NCBI RefSeq assembly: GCF_003590795.1
Contig: NZ_QYUL01000002.1
Location: 603,501 to 667,500, forward strand
DNA from: Azospirillum cavernae
Lineage (GTDB): Bacteria; Pseudomonadota; Alphaproteobacteria; Azospirillales; Azospirillaceae
Length of the DNA stretch: 64,000 bases
Direction: 5' to 3'
Shown piece by piece: positions 28,203 through 36,478 of this stretch. The notes below the pieces were generated by a model. The model was not told where the DNA came from. It made no database searches and worked only from the letters and a program-made list of their open reading frames with translations. The first letter of the stretch is position 1, and each line of letters begins with the position of its first letter. A program made the position numbers and the translations under genes.

Positions 28203-29887
28203 CAGGCCGCCTCCCCCACCCGATCCGATGAGTCGACGCGCAGAACGCCGTTTTCCAGGCGATGCACGGCGGCGCAATCGGCCAACGCCTCCGCCCGGTG
28301 GCTGATGACGATGCGGGTGCGCCCAGCGAACAGACGGTCGATTTCAGCGGAAAGGCGCACAGCGGACTCCGCGTCCAGCGCCGACACGGGTTCGTCCAGC
28401 ACCAGAACGTCGGGTTGGCGCAGCAGGCAGCGGGCCAGCGCGATCCGTTGGCGTTGCCCGCCCGACAGCGACGACGCCCAGGCCCCGACCGGCGTGTCCA
28501 GCCCGCGCGGCAGCCGGGCCAGCCAATCCGACAATTGCGCCGCCGCCACGGCCTCCCGCAAGACGGCTTCGTCCACCCTTTGCAGGCCGAAACGCAAATT
28601 GTCGGCGATGCTGCCGGGCAACAGCGGCGCGTCCTGCCCCAGCACCGCCACCCGCGCCCGCAGGGCGGCGGGCGCCATGGCGCGCAGATCGATGCCGTTC
28701 AAGAGGATACGCCCGGCCTGCGGGTCGTAATGTCGGTGCAGAAGATCGACCAGCGTCGATTTTCCCGCGCCGGAGGGGCCGAGAACGCCGATCTTCGCCC
28801 CGGCTGGAACGTCCAACGACAACCCACGCAGCACCGGCGATCCGGCCTCATGCGCGAAGACGACGCCCTCGACCGACAGCGCGCCGCCGCCGGACGGCGG
28901 TTCGATGGGCTGAGCGGGGGGGAGAACCGCCGGGCGCTCGTGCAAAAGCTCCGTCACGCGGTCCAGCGACACCCGCGTGCGCTGCGCCGCCGTCACCAAC
29001 CCCAACAGGGTCTGCGCCGGCCCGGTGGCCCGCCCGAGATAGGCGGTGAAGGCGATCAGCGCGCCCAGCGACAGGCCGCCCTCGATCACCCGCAAGCCGC
29101 CCCACAGGAACACCGCCGCCGTGCTGGCCGACGACATCAGCCCCGGCACGCCCCCAACCGCGAACGACATCATCTGTTGGCGCAGCAGGCTCGTGAGAAA
29201 ATCCTGATTCAGCCCGGCCAGCCGCCGCGATTCCTGCGCCTCCGCCCCAACCGACTGAATCAACTTGATCGCCGACAGACGTTGCACGAAAAAGCCGCTC
29301 ACCCCCGCCGCGCCCTCGCGCACCGCGCGGGTGGAGCGCTCCACCCAGGGGCGGACGCCGCGCAGGAACAGGATTTGCGCGGGCAGCAGAACAAAAGCCA
29401 CCAGCGTCAAGGCGGGGTCGAGCAGCGCCATCAACGCCACCGCCCCAATCAGCGTGAAGATCGCGTTGACCGCCGACAGCGGCGCGTCCACGGCGAAACG
29501 CTGCACCTCCGCCAGATCGCCGTCCAACCGGCTCAGCACGTCGCCCGCCGACCACGTCGCGTAAAAACGCGGCGGCAGCGATTGCAGATGGCCGTACAGG
29601 CTTTCGCGCATGGCGAACAGCACCAGGGCCGAAGCCCGGACATAGACCCAGCGATTCACCCCCGACAGCAGGTTGGACAGCAACCCAACCCCAACCATGC
29701 CGATGGCCAGCGTCACCAACAGGTTGGCGTCGCCCGCCATCAGACCATCATCGACGATCCGCTTGGTCAGCCATGGTTGCGCCAGCCCAACCGCCACCCC
29801 GACCAGCGACAGGCCAAAGGACAGCAGCAAGGCGGCGCGGTGGGGCTGGACAAAGGACCAAGCCCAACGCGGGGAGGAGGACGGCAT
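28202..29887 (-). CDS. qhpF: QhpF, ABC exporter for the modified gamma subunit
   Basis: A 561-aa half-transporter with the ATPase fused to the membrane domain. About six hydrophobic helices occupy residues 15-300. The C-terminal ATPase has Walker A GPSGAGKST, signature LSGGQRQRIALA, Walker B VLVLDEPVSALD and switch H in ISHRAEAL. There is no N-terminal C39 peptidase domain, consistent with a separate QhpE protease. The known qhp system uses this protein to move processed QhpC to the periplasm. The ATG at 29887 has an AGGAG site. It lies 74 bp after qhpB, and the gap holds a hairpin. Confidence 0.9.
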   Translation of the reverse strand: MPSSSPRWAWSFVQPHRAALLLSFGLSLVGVAVGLAQPWLTKRIVDDGLMAGDANLLVTLAIGMVGVGLLSNLLSGVNRWVYVRASALVLFAMRESLYGHLQSLPPRFYATWSAGDVLSRLDGDLAEVQRFAVDAPLSAVNAIFTLIGAVALMALLDPALTLVAFVLLPAQILFLRGVRPWVERSTRAVREGAAGVSGFFVQRLSAIKLIQSVGAEAQESRRLAGLNQDFLTSLLRQQMMSFAVGGVPGLMSSASTAAVFLWGGLRVIEGGLSLGALIAFTAYLGRATGPAQTLLGLVTAAQRTRVSLDRVTELLHERPAVLPPAQPIEPPSGGGALSVEGVVFAHEAGSPVLRGLSLDVPAGAKIGVLGPSGAGKSTLVDLLHRHYDPQAGRILLNGIDLRAMAPAALRARVAVLGQDAPLLPGSIADNLRFGLQRVDEAVLREAVAAAQLSDWLARLPRGLDTPVGAWASSLSGGQRQRIALARCLLRQPDVLVLDEPVSALDAESAVRLSAEIDRLFAGRTRIVISHRAEALADCAAVHRLENGVLRVDSSDRVGEAA

Positions 29888-29910
29888 CGGCGCTCCTGTC
29901 GGTGACGGAA

Positions 29911-29936
29911 GCCCCTCTCCCATGTGGGAAGAGGGG
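29911..29936 (-). promoter_or_regulatory. Intra-operon hairpin between qhpB and qhpF
   Basis: GCCCCTCTTCCC-ACAT-GGGAGAGGGGC on the minus strand is an 11-bp stem with one bulge, 25 bp past the qhpB stop and without a U-run. It is probably a 3' stabiliser or processing site giving more enzyme than exporter mRNA. Confidence 0.5.
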
Positions 29937-29961
29937 CGAAGCAGATAAGACGCCTGTTCCG

Positions 29962-31059
29962 TCAGCGCCGGATCATCCGCAGCGAGGCCACCCCCTGGTC
30001 CGGGCATCCGGCGATCTCGATCTGGCCGAGGCGATCCAGCGTGTCCGTGCTGTAAACCCCGACGTCGCAGGCGGTGCCGCCGACATAGACCTCTTTGCCG
30101 TCGCCCGCGATGTTGATCGAATAGTAGGTGTGCGGCAGATCCACCCGCTTCACCAGGGCGCCGCCCGCCGCGTCGATCTTCGACAATTGGGTGTAAACCG
30201 AAAACAGCTCATCCCGCTTCTTCGGGTTGACGACGGATGAGAAGATCACCGCGCTGGTGTTCTCGAAATCCTTCATCTCCAGCTTGCCCGACGCCAGATC
30301 CAGGGTGAGGACGCCGGTCTTGAAGGCGCTGGGGTCGGTTGGCGGCAGATCGGTGCGGGATGTGAAGTAGGGGGTGGAGAACACCGCCGCCTGCTCGAAC
30401 TGCGGCCAGACGTCGAGAATGTCGGGCGGGCCATAATTCTCACGGGTCCAGTTCAGCACCTGGCGCGTTTCGCGGATGGCCCCGGTCTTGGGATCCAGCG
30501 CGTAGAGATCCCAGCCCAACGCCCACAGCGTTCCGCCATCCTTGGCGAAGGCCAGCACGGCCAGCCGCCGGGGAGCGGGAAGCAGCCGCACCGGCTTGGC
30601 GCCGACCCCGTCGGCGGTGCGGTACACGGCGATGCGGGTGTCTTCCACCTTGTATTCACTGGGCAGCAGGCGGACCGGCGACTGGAAGACGAACAGCTCC
30701 TTGCCGTCCGGGCTGACGTCCATGGCGAACATCGCCTTGACCCGCAGATTGTTGCCCGAGAAATCGGCGCGGAAGACCTCCTTGCCGCTCTCCAGGTCGA
30801 TGCCCGACACGCTTTCCAGATGATTGGTGACGACATAGGCGATCTTGCCGTCGGGCGAAGGCACGATGGTGCCGGGGGCGACGCCCGCGCCCGGAATCTT
30901 AAAGCTCTTCTCAACCTTGCGGGCCGCCGGGTCGATGACCACCAGCCCGTTCGGCTTGACCCCGGTTATCAGATACTCTTTGGCGCAAGTCGGGACGGCG
31001 GCGAGCAGCCCGGCGCAGCACAGGGCGGCGAACAGCCCCCGGATGAATGGCGTTTTCAT
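29962..31059 (-). CDS. qhpB: Quinohemoprotein amine dehydrogenase beta subunit
   Basis: A 365-aa periplasmic beta-propeller. A Sec signal (MKTPFIRGLFAALCCAGLLA) ends near TCA/KEYL. YVTN-like blades follow (VIDPAARKVEKSFKIPG, SPDGKIAYVVTNH, SPDGKELFVFQSP, AGDGKEVYVGGTACDVGVY), a length and layout that match the QHNDH beta subunit, which frames the active site and supports the gamma subunit. The ATG at 31059 follows a GGGGAG site 23 bp after qhpC. The neighbours make the assignment secure. Confidence 0.93.
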   Translation of the reverse strand: MKTPFIRGLFAALCCAGLLAAVPTCAKEYLITGVKPNGLVVIDPAARKVEKSFKIPGAGVAPGTIVPSPDGKIAYVVTNHLESVSGIDLESGKEVFRADFSGNNLRVKAMFAMDVSPDGKELFVFQSPVRLLPSEYKVEDTRIAVYRTADGVGAKPVRLLPAPRRLAVLAFAKDGGTLWALGWDLYALDPKTGAIRETRQVLNWTRENYGPPDILDVWPQFEQAAVFSTPYFTSRTDLPPTDPSAFKTGVLTLDLASGKLEMKDFENTSAVIFSSVVNPKKRDELFSVYTQLSKIDAAGGALVKRVDLPHTYYSINIAGDGKEVYVGGTACDVGVYSTDTLDRLGQIEIAGCPDQGVASLRMIRR

Positions 31060-31082
31060 GATCTTTCTTCTCCCCGCCCCGG

Positions 31083-31403
31083 TCATTTCTTGGGAAACAC
31101 CGACTGGAGCGCGCGCCAGTCGTTCTGGGCCGAGGCCGCCTTGGCGTTCCAATCCGGGTAGGTGTTGATGGTGTCGGGCACCTGGGCGGGCCACCAGCAG
31201 GGATCCGAACAACCGTAGAGGTCGGCCTCCATCGGCGCGCACAGCGCGGCGACGCTGCCGAAGGGATCGACCTCCCATCCCGGATCGAAGGTCGCGGCGC
31301 AGCCGACCACCACCTGCATGGCGACGACCTCGTCCATCTGGCCGTTCTCGACCGCTTGATCGACCAGCGCGGCCTTTTTGTTCAAGGGCTTGAGGTGTTT
31401 CAT
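31083..31403 (-). CDS. qhpC: Quinohemoprotein amine dehydrogenase gamma subunit (CTQ carrier)
   Basis: A 106-aa precursor of the catalytic subunit, and too short to be safe without context. A 28-residue leader ([20 protein letters not shown]...) precedes the mature part. All residues of the known cross-links are present with the correct spacing: C35-E44, C55-D61 and C69-D77 for the three thioethers, and C65-W71 for cysteine tryptophylquinone (GCSDPCWW). It is a RiPP-like substrate: QhpD makes the thioethers, QhpG hydroxylates Trp, QhpE cuts the leader and QhpF exports. The start overlaps the qhpD stop (ATGA). Confidence 0.95.
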   Translation of the reverse strand: MKHLKPLNKKAALVDQAVENGQMDEVVAMQVVVGCAATFDPGWEVDPFGSVAALCAPMEADLYGCSDPCWWPAQVPDTINTYPDWNAKAASAQNDWRALQSVFPKK

Positions 31404-32830
31404 TGTTTCCCCCTGCGCGGCGCGACGTGCCGTTCGATGAAGCTTGGGTTGGCGACCGTGATTTCCGCGTAGGCCCGGATCCCGAAATCGATCCAGTCGC
31501 GCATCAGGTCGCAGTAATGGTAGGTCGGGTGCGCCGGATCGGCGTAGCGGGCATAGGATTCGTGGTAGCAGCCGCCCGCGCACAGCTTGCGGATCCAGCA
31601 GGTCTCGCAATCGGTGCCGGTGCGGTTGGCCATGCCCTCCAGAAAGGCGCCCAAACTGTCCTTGGCGATGCCGTCCTCGACGTTGCCGTAGGTCGGTTGG
31701 GTCGATCCGGTGAAGCGGTGGCAGAGGTGCAGATCGCCTTCCTTGTCCACCGCCAGCATCCCCAGCCCGGCCCCGCAGGGCAGCGATTTGGTCGTGCCTT
31801 CCGACAGGTCGGTCATCAACTGGTGCATGTTGGAAAAGCCAATGTTGTCGCCGCGCTTGGCCGCGTCGACATAGCGTTGCCCAAGGCTCTTCATGTTGGC
31901 GAAGACCAACGCCAACTCGTCCCCCGTCAGGTTGAAGGCGGTCATCCCGCCCGACGTCACCGGCGAGAAGCCGACCTCGAAAAAGCCCAGATCGTCCTTC
32001 AGATGATCGTGGATCGCCTGGACGTCCGTGACCCCGGCGGTCAGCGTGACCCGCGCGCCCACCGGCCGCGAGCGGTAGCGCGCCAGCAGCATCCGCGCCT
32101 TGGCCGACACCAGATCATAGGAACCCTTGCCGCTGACCGTCTTGCGGTTGCGGTCGTGCAGCGGTTTCGGCCCGTCCATGCTGATGGTGATCCCGAAGCG
32201 GTGGGCGTCGAGCCAATCGACGATCTCCTCGGTCAGCAGCACCGCGTTGGTGGTCAGCGAGAAGTCGACGCGCTTGCCAGTTTCGCGGCCCCGCCGCTCG
32301 GCATACTCAACCACCTGCCGGATCAGGGGCATGTTGGTCAGCGGTTCCCCGCCGAAGAACACGACGTTGACGCTGTCGCGCGCCGTCGCTTCCTGCAACA
32401 GCAGATCGACGCTGCGCGCGGCGGTGTCGAACTCCATCCGCTCGCCCTTGGCGGGGGTGGTCAGATCCTCTTTGTAGCAATAGGTGCAACTCAGGTTGCA
32501 GCCGGTGTTGACGTTCAAAACCACGGTGCTGAGCGGAAACTCCGTGATCGTGATCGGATCCTTGGCCGGTTTCGGCAATCCGTCGTCGATAACCCGCAGG
32601 GTGACGAGTTCGCACAGGGTTTCGATGACCATCTCGGGGTCGGCCACGCCGTCGAAACAGCGGCGGATGTCGTCCTCTCCCACCTGCCCCAGCTCGGCGA
32701 ACAGGTCGAACAGGCGGCTGCCCACCATGTCCAGTTCAAACAAACCGCTGGTCGGGACGTGAAACAGCACGCGCCGGTCGCCGACCGTCAGGTCGCGCAC
32801 GTCGTTGTGCGCCAATTGCAAGGTGCTCAT
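31400..32830 (-). CDS. qhpD: QhpD, radical SAM maturase forming thioether cross-links
   Basis: A 476-aa radical SAM enzyme. The C-x3-C-x2-C cluster motif is C111, C115, C118 ([13 protein letters not shown]). The N-terminal 90 residues resemble a PqqD-like peptide-binding domain. The C-terminal third is a SPASM/Twitch domain with many cysteines ([41 protein letters not shown]) for auxiliary Fe-S clusters. In the characterised system QhpD installs the three intra-peptide Cys-to-Asp/Glu thioethers in QhpC. The start at 32830 is an ATG, 43 bp after qhpA; overlap with qhpC means coupled synthesis of enzyme and substrate. Confidence 0.95.
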   Translation of the reverse strand: MSTLQLAHNDVRDLTVGDRRVLFHVPTSGLFELDMVGSRLFDLFAELGQVGEDDIRRCFDGVADPEMVIETLCELVTLRVIDDGLPKPAKDPITITEFPLSTVVLNVNTGCNLSCTYCYKEDLTTPAKGERMEFDTAARSVDLLLQEATARDSVNVVFFGGEPLTNMPLIRQVVEYAERRGRETGKRVDFSLTTNAVLLTEEIVDWLDAHRFGITISMDGPKPLHDRNRKTVSGKGSYDLVSAKARMLLARYRSRPVGARVTLTAGVTDVQAIHDHLKDDLGFFEVGFSPVTSGGMTAFNLTGDELALVFANMKSLGQRYVDAAKRGDNIGFSNMHQLMTDLSEGTTKSLPCGAGLGMLAVDKEGDLHLCHRFTGSTQPTYGNVEDGIAKDSLGAFLEGMANRTGTDCETCWIRKLCAGGCYHESYARYADPAHPTYHYCDLMRDWIDFGIRAYAEITVANPSFIERHVAPRRGKQ

Positions 32831-32873
32831 AGGCTCTCTCCCAATCCGAAGGGGGAATCGGTTGCGACGGCGG

Positions 32874-34499
32874 TCAGCGGATGGGCGGATCGTTCCAGCG
32901 CTGCACCGTGCTGATGAGGCGGCCTTCCCCGGTCAACGACGCGGCGCCGTCCCTGACCGTCGCCACCACCTTCAGATCGCCAATGTTGTTGGTGCTGAAG
33001 GCGCGCTGCGGGTTGGGACCGGCGGCGGCGGGGGCGAACAGGCCGGACGCGGCGATGGTTCCGGCGAACTTCACGTCCTCCATCAGCTTGGCGGCGTCGT
33101 TGAACGGCTCCAACGTCCAGGCGGCGGGCAGCGCGCCGACGCGGATGTCGTCCTCGGTGCCGGCTTTGCCGTCCGGGCCGTTCAGATAGCCGACCGCCTC
33201 GAACTGGGCCGAGACCGGAGCGGTGGTTCCGCCATTGCCGCCGACGCGCGCGATGGTGAAGGCCGGTTCGACCGCGACGCTGTCCAGCGCGGCATAGACG
33301 GTGAAGCCCATCCCCGTCGCCTTGCCGACGCTGACCTTGCGCGGGCCGGGCGCGGCGTTGGCGGCGGCGGCGACCTCGACCACCACGGCGGTGGCGCTTT
33401 GCGACACGGGTTTGACCGTCACGCCGGGACCGAAATCAACCGGCCCGCCATCCAAGCCGCTGCCCCACACGGTGACTCGCGCGCTGGCCCCGGTCTTCAG
33501 ATGCTCTTGGCTGAAGCCAAGGATCGTGGCCGGGGCGGTGGTGGTCTTCACGGCGGTGACGCTGGCGCCGACCTCGTCATGATCGGCCAGGAACCAGCGT
33601 CCGGCCAGCGTTTGCCCATCCTTGGACGCGGCGAACACCTCGCGCAGCTCCTTGCCGCCGAGCGTGGTCGCCCCACGCCATTCAAAGCCGGTGTAGACCA
33701 GCGCCCGCCCGGTCCCGGTCAGCGGTTGCCCGACGGCGTCGGTCAAATCGTAGCGGACGCTGTAACCGTCGCCGTCCGGCGCCACCGTGGCGGTTCCGCC
33801 ATAGGTTCCAAGGCCGGGGCGATGGCCGCTGATCGCCCAGACGCCCGCCAGATCGGGTTTCGCCGCCTTTTGCCAATCGGCCCATTCCGCCGTCTTCATT
33901 GGGAATTTTTGGCCCAGCAACTCGGGCGTTTGGGTGGAGGCGATCTCCCACCATTTGCGATCACGGCCCAGCGCCGAATATTCGGTGGTCGGGAATTGCC
34001 CGAGATGGAAATTGGCGAGCCGCCGCCATTCGTCGGCGTCGCGCCGTTGCAAACCGAAGCGGGCGGCGCTGTGGCAGCGCGCGCACATCACCGACAAATC
34101 CCCCTCGGCGATCGGCGTTTCCACCATGGAAGGCTGACGTTCCAGGATGTAGCGGAAGGGCGCGGCCTCCTCCGGAGCCAAACCCTGGCGGCTGGACAGA
34201 TAGGCGACCAAGGCGCGGCTGTCGGCGGCGGACAGATTGGCCCCGTGGATTTGGTTCATGCGGAACAGCGTCATCGTCCAGCCTTCCGGCGTCTTGCGGA
34301 CGTGATCGATGCGGTTCAGCGTGCCGTCGGCCTGCCGTTCGTGGCAGGTGGAGCAGCGTTCGGCGATGATCGCCTTGGCGTTCCCCTCGTCCGGGCGCGG
34401 CGGTTCGGCGGCCCAGACCGCCCCACCCCCGGCCATTCCACTGGTTGTCAACGCTCCCGCCAGCGCAAGGCCGCTGGCCAGCCCTCTCATTCGACGCAT
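32874..34499 (-). CDS. qhpA: Quinohemoprotein amine dehydrogenase alpha subunit (di-heme)
   Basis: A 541-aa precursor. A signal peptide of about 30 aa ends near VWAAEPP. Two CxxCH haem c sites follow, CSTCH (49-53) and CARCH (139-143). Ig/beta-barrel-type domains then run to the C-terminus (for example VTVWGSGLDGGPVDFGPGV). The subunit passes electrons from the CTQ of QhpC through its haems to a periplasmic cytochrome or azurin-type acceptor. The ATG at 34499 (MRRMRG) follows GGGGAG by 9 bp; the gap to qhpG is 23 bp. The enzyme oxidises primary amines to aldehyde plus ammonia. Confidence 0.95.
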   Translation of the reverse strand: MRRMRGLASGLALAGALTTSGMAGGGAVWAAEPPRPDEGNAKAIIAERCSTCHERQADGTLNRIDHVRKTPEGWTMTLFRMNQIHGANLSAADSRALVAYLSSRQGLAPEEAAPFRYILERQPSMVETPIAEGDLSVMCARCHSAARFGLQRRDADEWRRLANFHLGQFPTTEYSALGRDRKWWEIASTQTPELLGQKFPMKTAEWADWQKAAKPDLAGVWAISGHRPGLGTYGGTATVAPDGDGYSVRYDLTDAVGQPLTGTGRALVYTGFEWRGATTLGGKELREVFAASKDGQTLAGRWFLADHDEVGASVTAVKTTTAPATILGFSQEHLKTGASARVTVWGSGLDGGPVDFGPGVTVKPVSQSATAVVVEVAAAANAAPGPRKVSVGKATGMGFTVYAALDSVAVEPAFTIARVGGNGGTTAPVSAQFEAVGYLNGPDGKAGTEDDIRVGALPAAWTLEPFNDAAKLMEDVKFAGTIAASGLFAPAAAGPNPQRAFSTNNIGDLKVVATVRDGAASLTGEGRLISTVQRWNDPPIR

Positions 34500-34522
34500 C
34501 CCACTGTTCTCCCCTTTTTTTG

Positions 34523-35839
34523 TCAGACCAGCGGCAACCCGCCGCCGCTGTGCAGAAAGCCGTTCTGGCGCAACCAGCTCAGCGCCGTGCCGACATGGGC
34601 GGGCGTGTGGCCGACGCGTTGCGCCAGTTCGGTTGTTGACTCGTGCGCCCCGGCCAGCCGCAGCAGCGGGGCCAGTTCCACCCCCTCGATGGTCAGCACC
34701 CCGCGCGGCATGCGGGGCGTCACCAGAACCTCGCGCTCGACGATCCGGCCCTCGACAACGACCGGCTGGCGGCGCAACCCGGACGCGGCGGCGGGCGAGG
34801 GAGCTGAGGGCCACGCCGACCGTTCCCGCCAAAAGAGGCGTTCAGGCCAGCGGCGTTCCATTCGATAAAAAGCGTTGCCGACCGCCGCCGCATGGCCGAA
34901 CAGGTCGGCGTTTCGCTCCTCAACAAAGCGCTGGACCAGTGGCAGCGCGTCGGGTGCCGCGCGCAAACTGGAGATGACCGCCGCCGCCGCGAAGGCGCTG
35001 CCCAGCGCGCTGTGGACGCCATGGCCGGACAGCGGGTCGCTGGTGAAGGCCGCGTCGCCGATCCGCAGCCAATCAGCCCCGACCAGCCCGCCCCGCAGCG
35101 CCGCCGTGGCGTCGCGCGCCGTCGCCACGCCCAAGGGCGCGCGTCGGGCGATCCACTCCGCCGCTTCCGGCACGGCGGCGGCAAGGCTGGCGTGAAAGTC
35201 CGACAGTTGGACGCGCGGCGGAACCAGCGCGGCGTCCACGACGAATTGCAGCAGCCGACGCCCGTCCGGCAAGGCCGCCATCCAGACCCAGCCATCGGCG
35301 AAGGACGCCGCCGCGCTGGCCGCCGGGCCGGGATCGCCCTGATGGATGCGGGCGATGGCGACGGTGCGCGGCCCATTGTCCAGCGTGACGCCCGCGCTGG
35401 GCGCCCGGCGCCCCCGCGCCTCCACCAAAAAAGCGGCGCGGGAGAGCGGCGCCCCCGACACGTCGAACGCCTGCCACAGCCCGTCAACCCGGCGAAGGCT
35501 GGCGACGCTGGCCTCGGTCAGCCGCGCGCCAGCGGATCGCAGATCGCGCCTCAGCGCCGCGTCGAACCGCGCGCGTTCGACCAGATGCTCGTGATTGAGC
35601 GTCGAGCTTTGCCCGTTCCAATGCGCGGCGCGTCGGGCCGGTTCTCCAGCGGCGGCCACCGCCGCGCCGCACCCCGCCCGCCGCAAGCCGACGATGACGC
35701 GCGGTGACAGCCCTTCCCAGGCGGGCGACCGCCGCGCCGCGATCACGTCCACCAACAGCCCCTGCGCCGCCAGTCGGCAGGCCAGAGCCACCCCCGCCGG
35801 ACCAGCCCCCAGAATCAACGCGTCGGCTGCCGCCTGCAT
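34523..35839 (-). CDS. qhpG: QhpG, FAD-dependent monooxygenase hydroxylating the QhpC tryptophan
   Basis: A 438-aa flavoprotein. GAGPAGVALA (12-21) is the dinucleotide-binding motif, and IGDAAFTSDPLSGHGVHSALGSA is the second FAD motif of class A monooxygenases and halogenases. The last 70 residues (after MPRGVLTIEGVEL) look like a small winged-helix or PqqD-like module and may recognise QhpC. Known QhpG adds two hydroxyls to the CTQ precursor Trp. It is the first gene of the minus-strand qhp operon, and its promoter should lie in the AT-rich gap facing qhpR. Confidence 0.9.
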   Translation of the reverse strand: MQAAADALILGAGPAGVALACRLAAQGLLVDVIAARRSPAWEGLSPRVIVGLRRAGCGAAVAAAGEPARRAAHWNGQSSTLNHEHLVERARFDAALRRDLRSAGARLTEASVASLRRVDGLWQAFDVSGAPLSRAAFLVEARGRRAPSAGVTLDNGPRTVAIARIHQGDPGPAASAAASFADGWVWMAALPDGRRLLQFVVDAALVPPRVQLSDFHASLAAAVPEAAEWIARRAPLGVATARDATAALRGGLVGADWLRIGDAAFTSDPLSGHGVHSALGSAFAAAAVISSLRAAPDALPLVQRFVEERNADLFGHAAAVGNAFYRMERRWPERLFWRERSAWPSAPSPAAASGLRRQPVVVEGRIVEREVLVTPRMPRGVLTIEGVELAPLLRLAGAHESTTELAQRVGHTPAHVGTALSWLRQNGFLHSGGGLPLV

Positions 35840-36096
35840 GAATCGCCCCTCCGCGCCCTGTGTGTGATTGAGACGTGGAGTGTGCGTCCGTGCCGCGCGG
35901 CCGATCTATCCGCTATGCGAAATCGCGGCTTTATCTTTCATGATTTGGCCAAAGGAGCTTTTTTTTTGGATCGCATCAAGATATTTTCCGACAAATTTGC
36001 CTACGCATCGATCAAGTCACACAAAATCTGTGGTGATTTTTTGCGCGTTCCGTTTATTGGGGGATCACAATTTAGGCAGGATTGATGAGTTCCAAA

Positions 36097-36130
36097 GAAT
36101 TTAATAAATTATAATCAACGAATTTAATAA
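36097..36130 (+). repeat. 11-bp direct repeat, candidate QhpR operator
   Basis: GAATTTAATAA occurs twice with a 23-bp start-to-start distance, close to two helical turns, in the qhpG-qhpR control region. AraC-family activators bind such direct repeats. In an AT-rich stretch chance is not excluded. Confidence 0.35.
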
Positions 36131-36362
36131 TAAAGACCAATCCGCCAATGCCCCTCCATCAGATATCCATTTGATTTATAATTTATAAATACTGTTGTGG
36201 TGTTTTTAGTAATTGCATCATTTGAAATGCGGTAAATACATAATAATTCTTGCTATATGCGAATTTTATTGCCTATTCTTAAGTATCAGACAGAAATTCG
36301 GAATTTCGCTCGAATGCGTTGTTGTGCGTGGGGCGCAATGATTGCTTAGCCGACAATCTTGT

Positions 36363-36368
36363 TTGACA
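36363..36368 (+). promoter_or_regulatory. Candidate -35 box of qhpR
   Basis: A perfect TTGACA about 110 bp before the qhpR ATG. The segment 17 bp downstream (CCAAAT) is a poor -10, so a weak or activator-dependent promoter is possible. Confidence 0.3.
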
Positions 36369-36478
36369 TCGGTCGGCAAAGCGATCCAAATCATGCGCCC
36401 CACACCAAATTTGTGCGGCGCATTGAACGCCGTTCGCCCCTTCGCGCTCCGAGAGTCACCGACAGGGAGTCATCGACC

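Larger units (their letters stand above)
35840..36478. promoter_or_regulatory. AT-rich divergent control region between qhpG and qhpR
   Basis: A 639-bp gap whose middle (about 35925-36330) is strikingly AT-rich beside GC-rich flanks. It holds an 11-bp direct repeat GAATTTAATAA (36097-36107 and 36120-36130, 23-bp period, suitable for an AraC-type dimer), a CACA-AAATC-TGTG dyad (36020-36032) and a consensus TTGACA (36363-36368) oriented towards qhpR, with only weak -10 candidates. No convincing gene lies inside; short frames here have no family resemblance. QhpR presumably binds here in response to amines. Confidence 0.55.

Noticed and set aside
28262..29905. A 547-codon plus-strand frame over qhpF
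   Set aside because: It is antisense to a full ABC exporter and has no recognisable domain.
35864..36085. Short frames in the AT-rich qhpG-qhpR gap
   Set aside because: No family resemblance and no Shine-Dalgarno; the region reads better as regulatory DNA.
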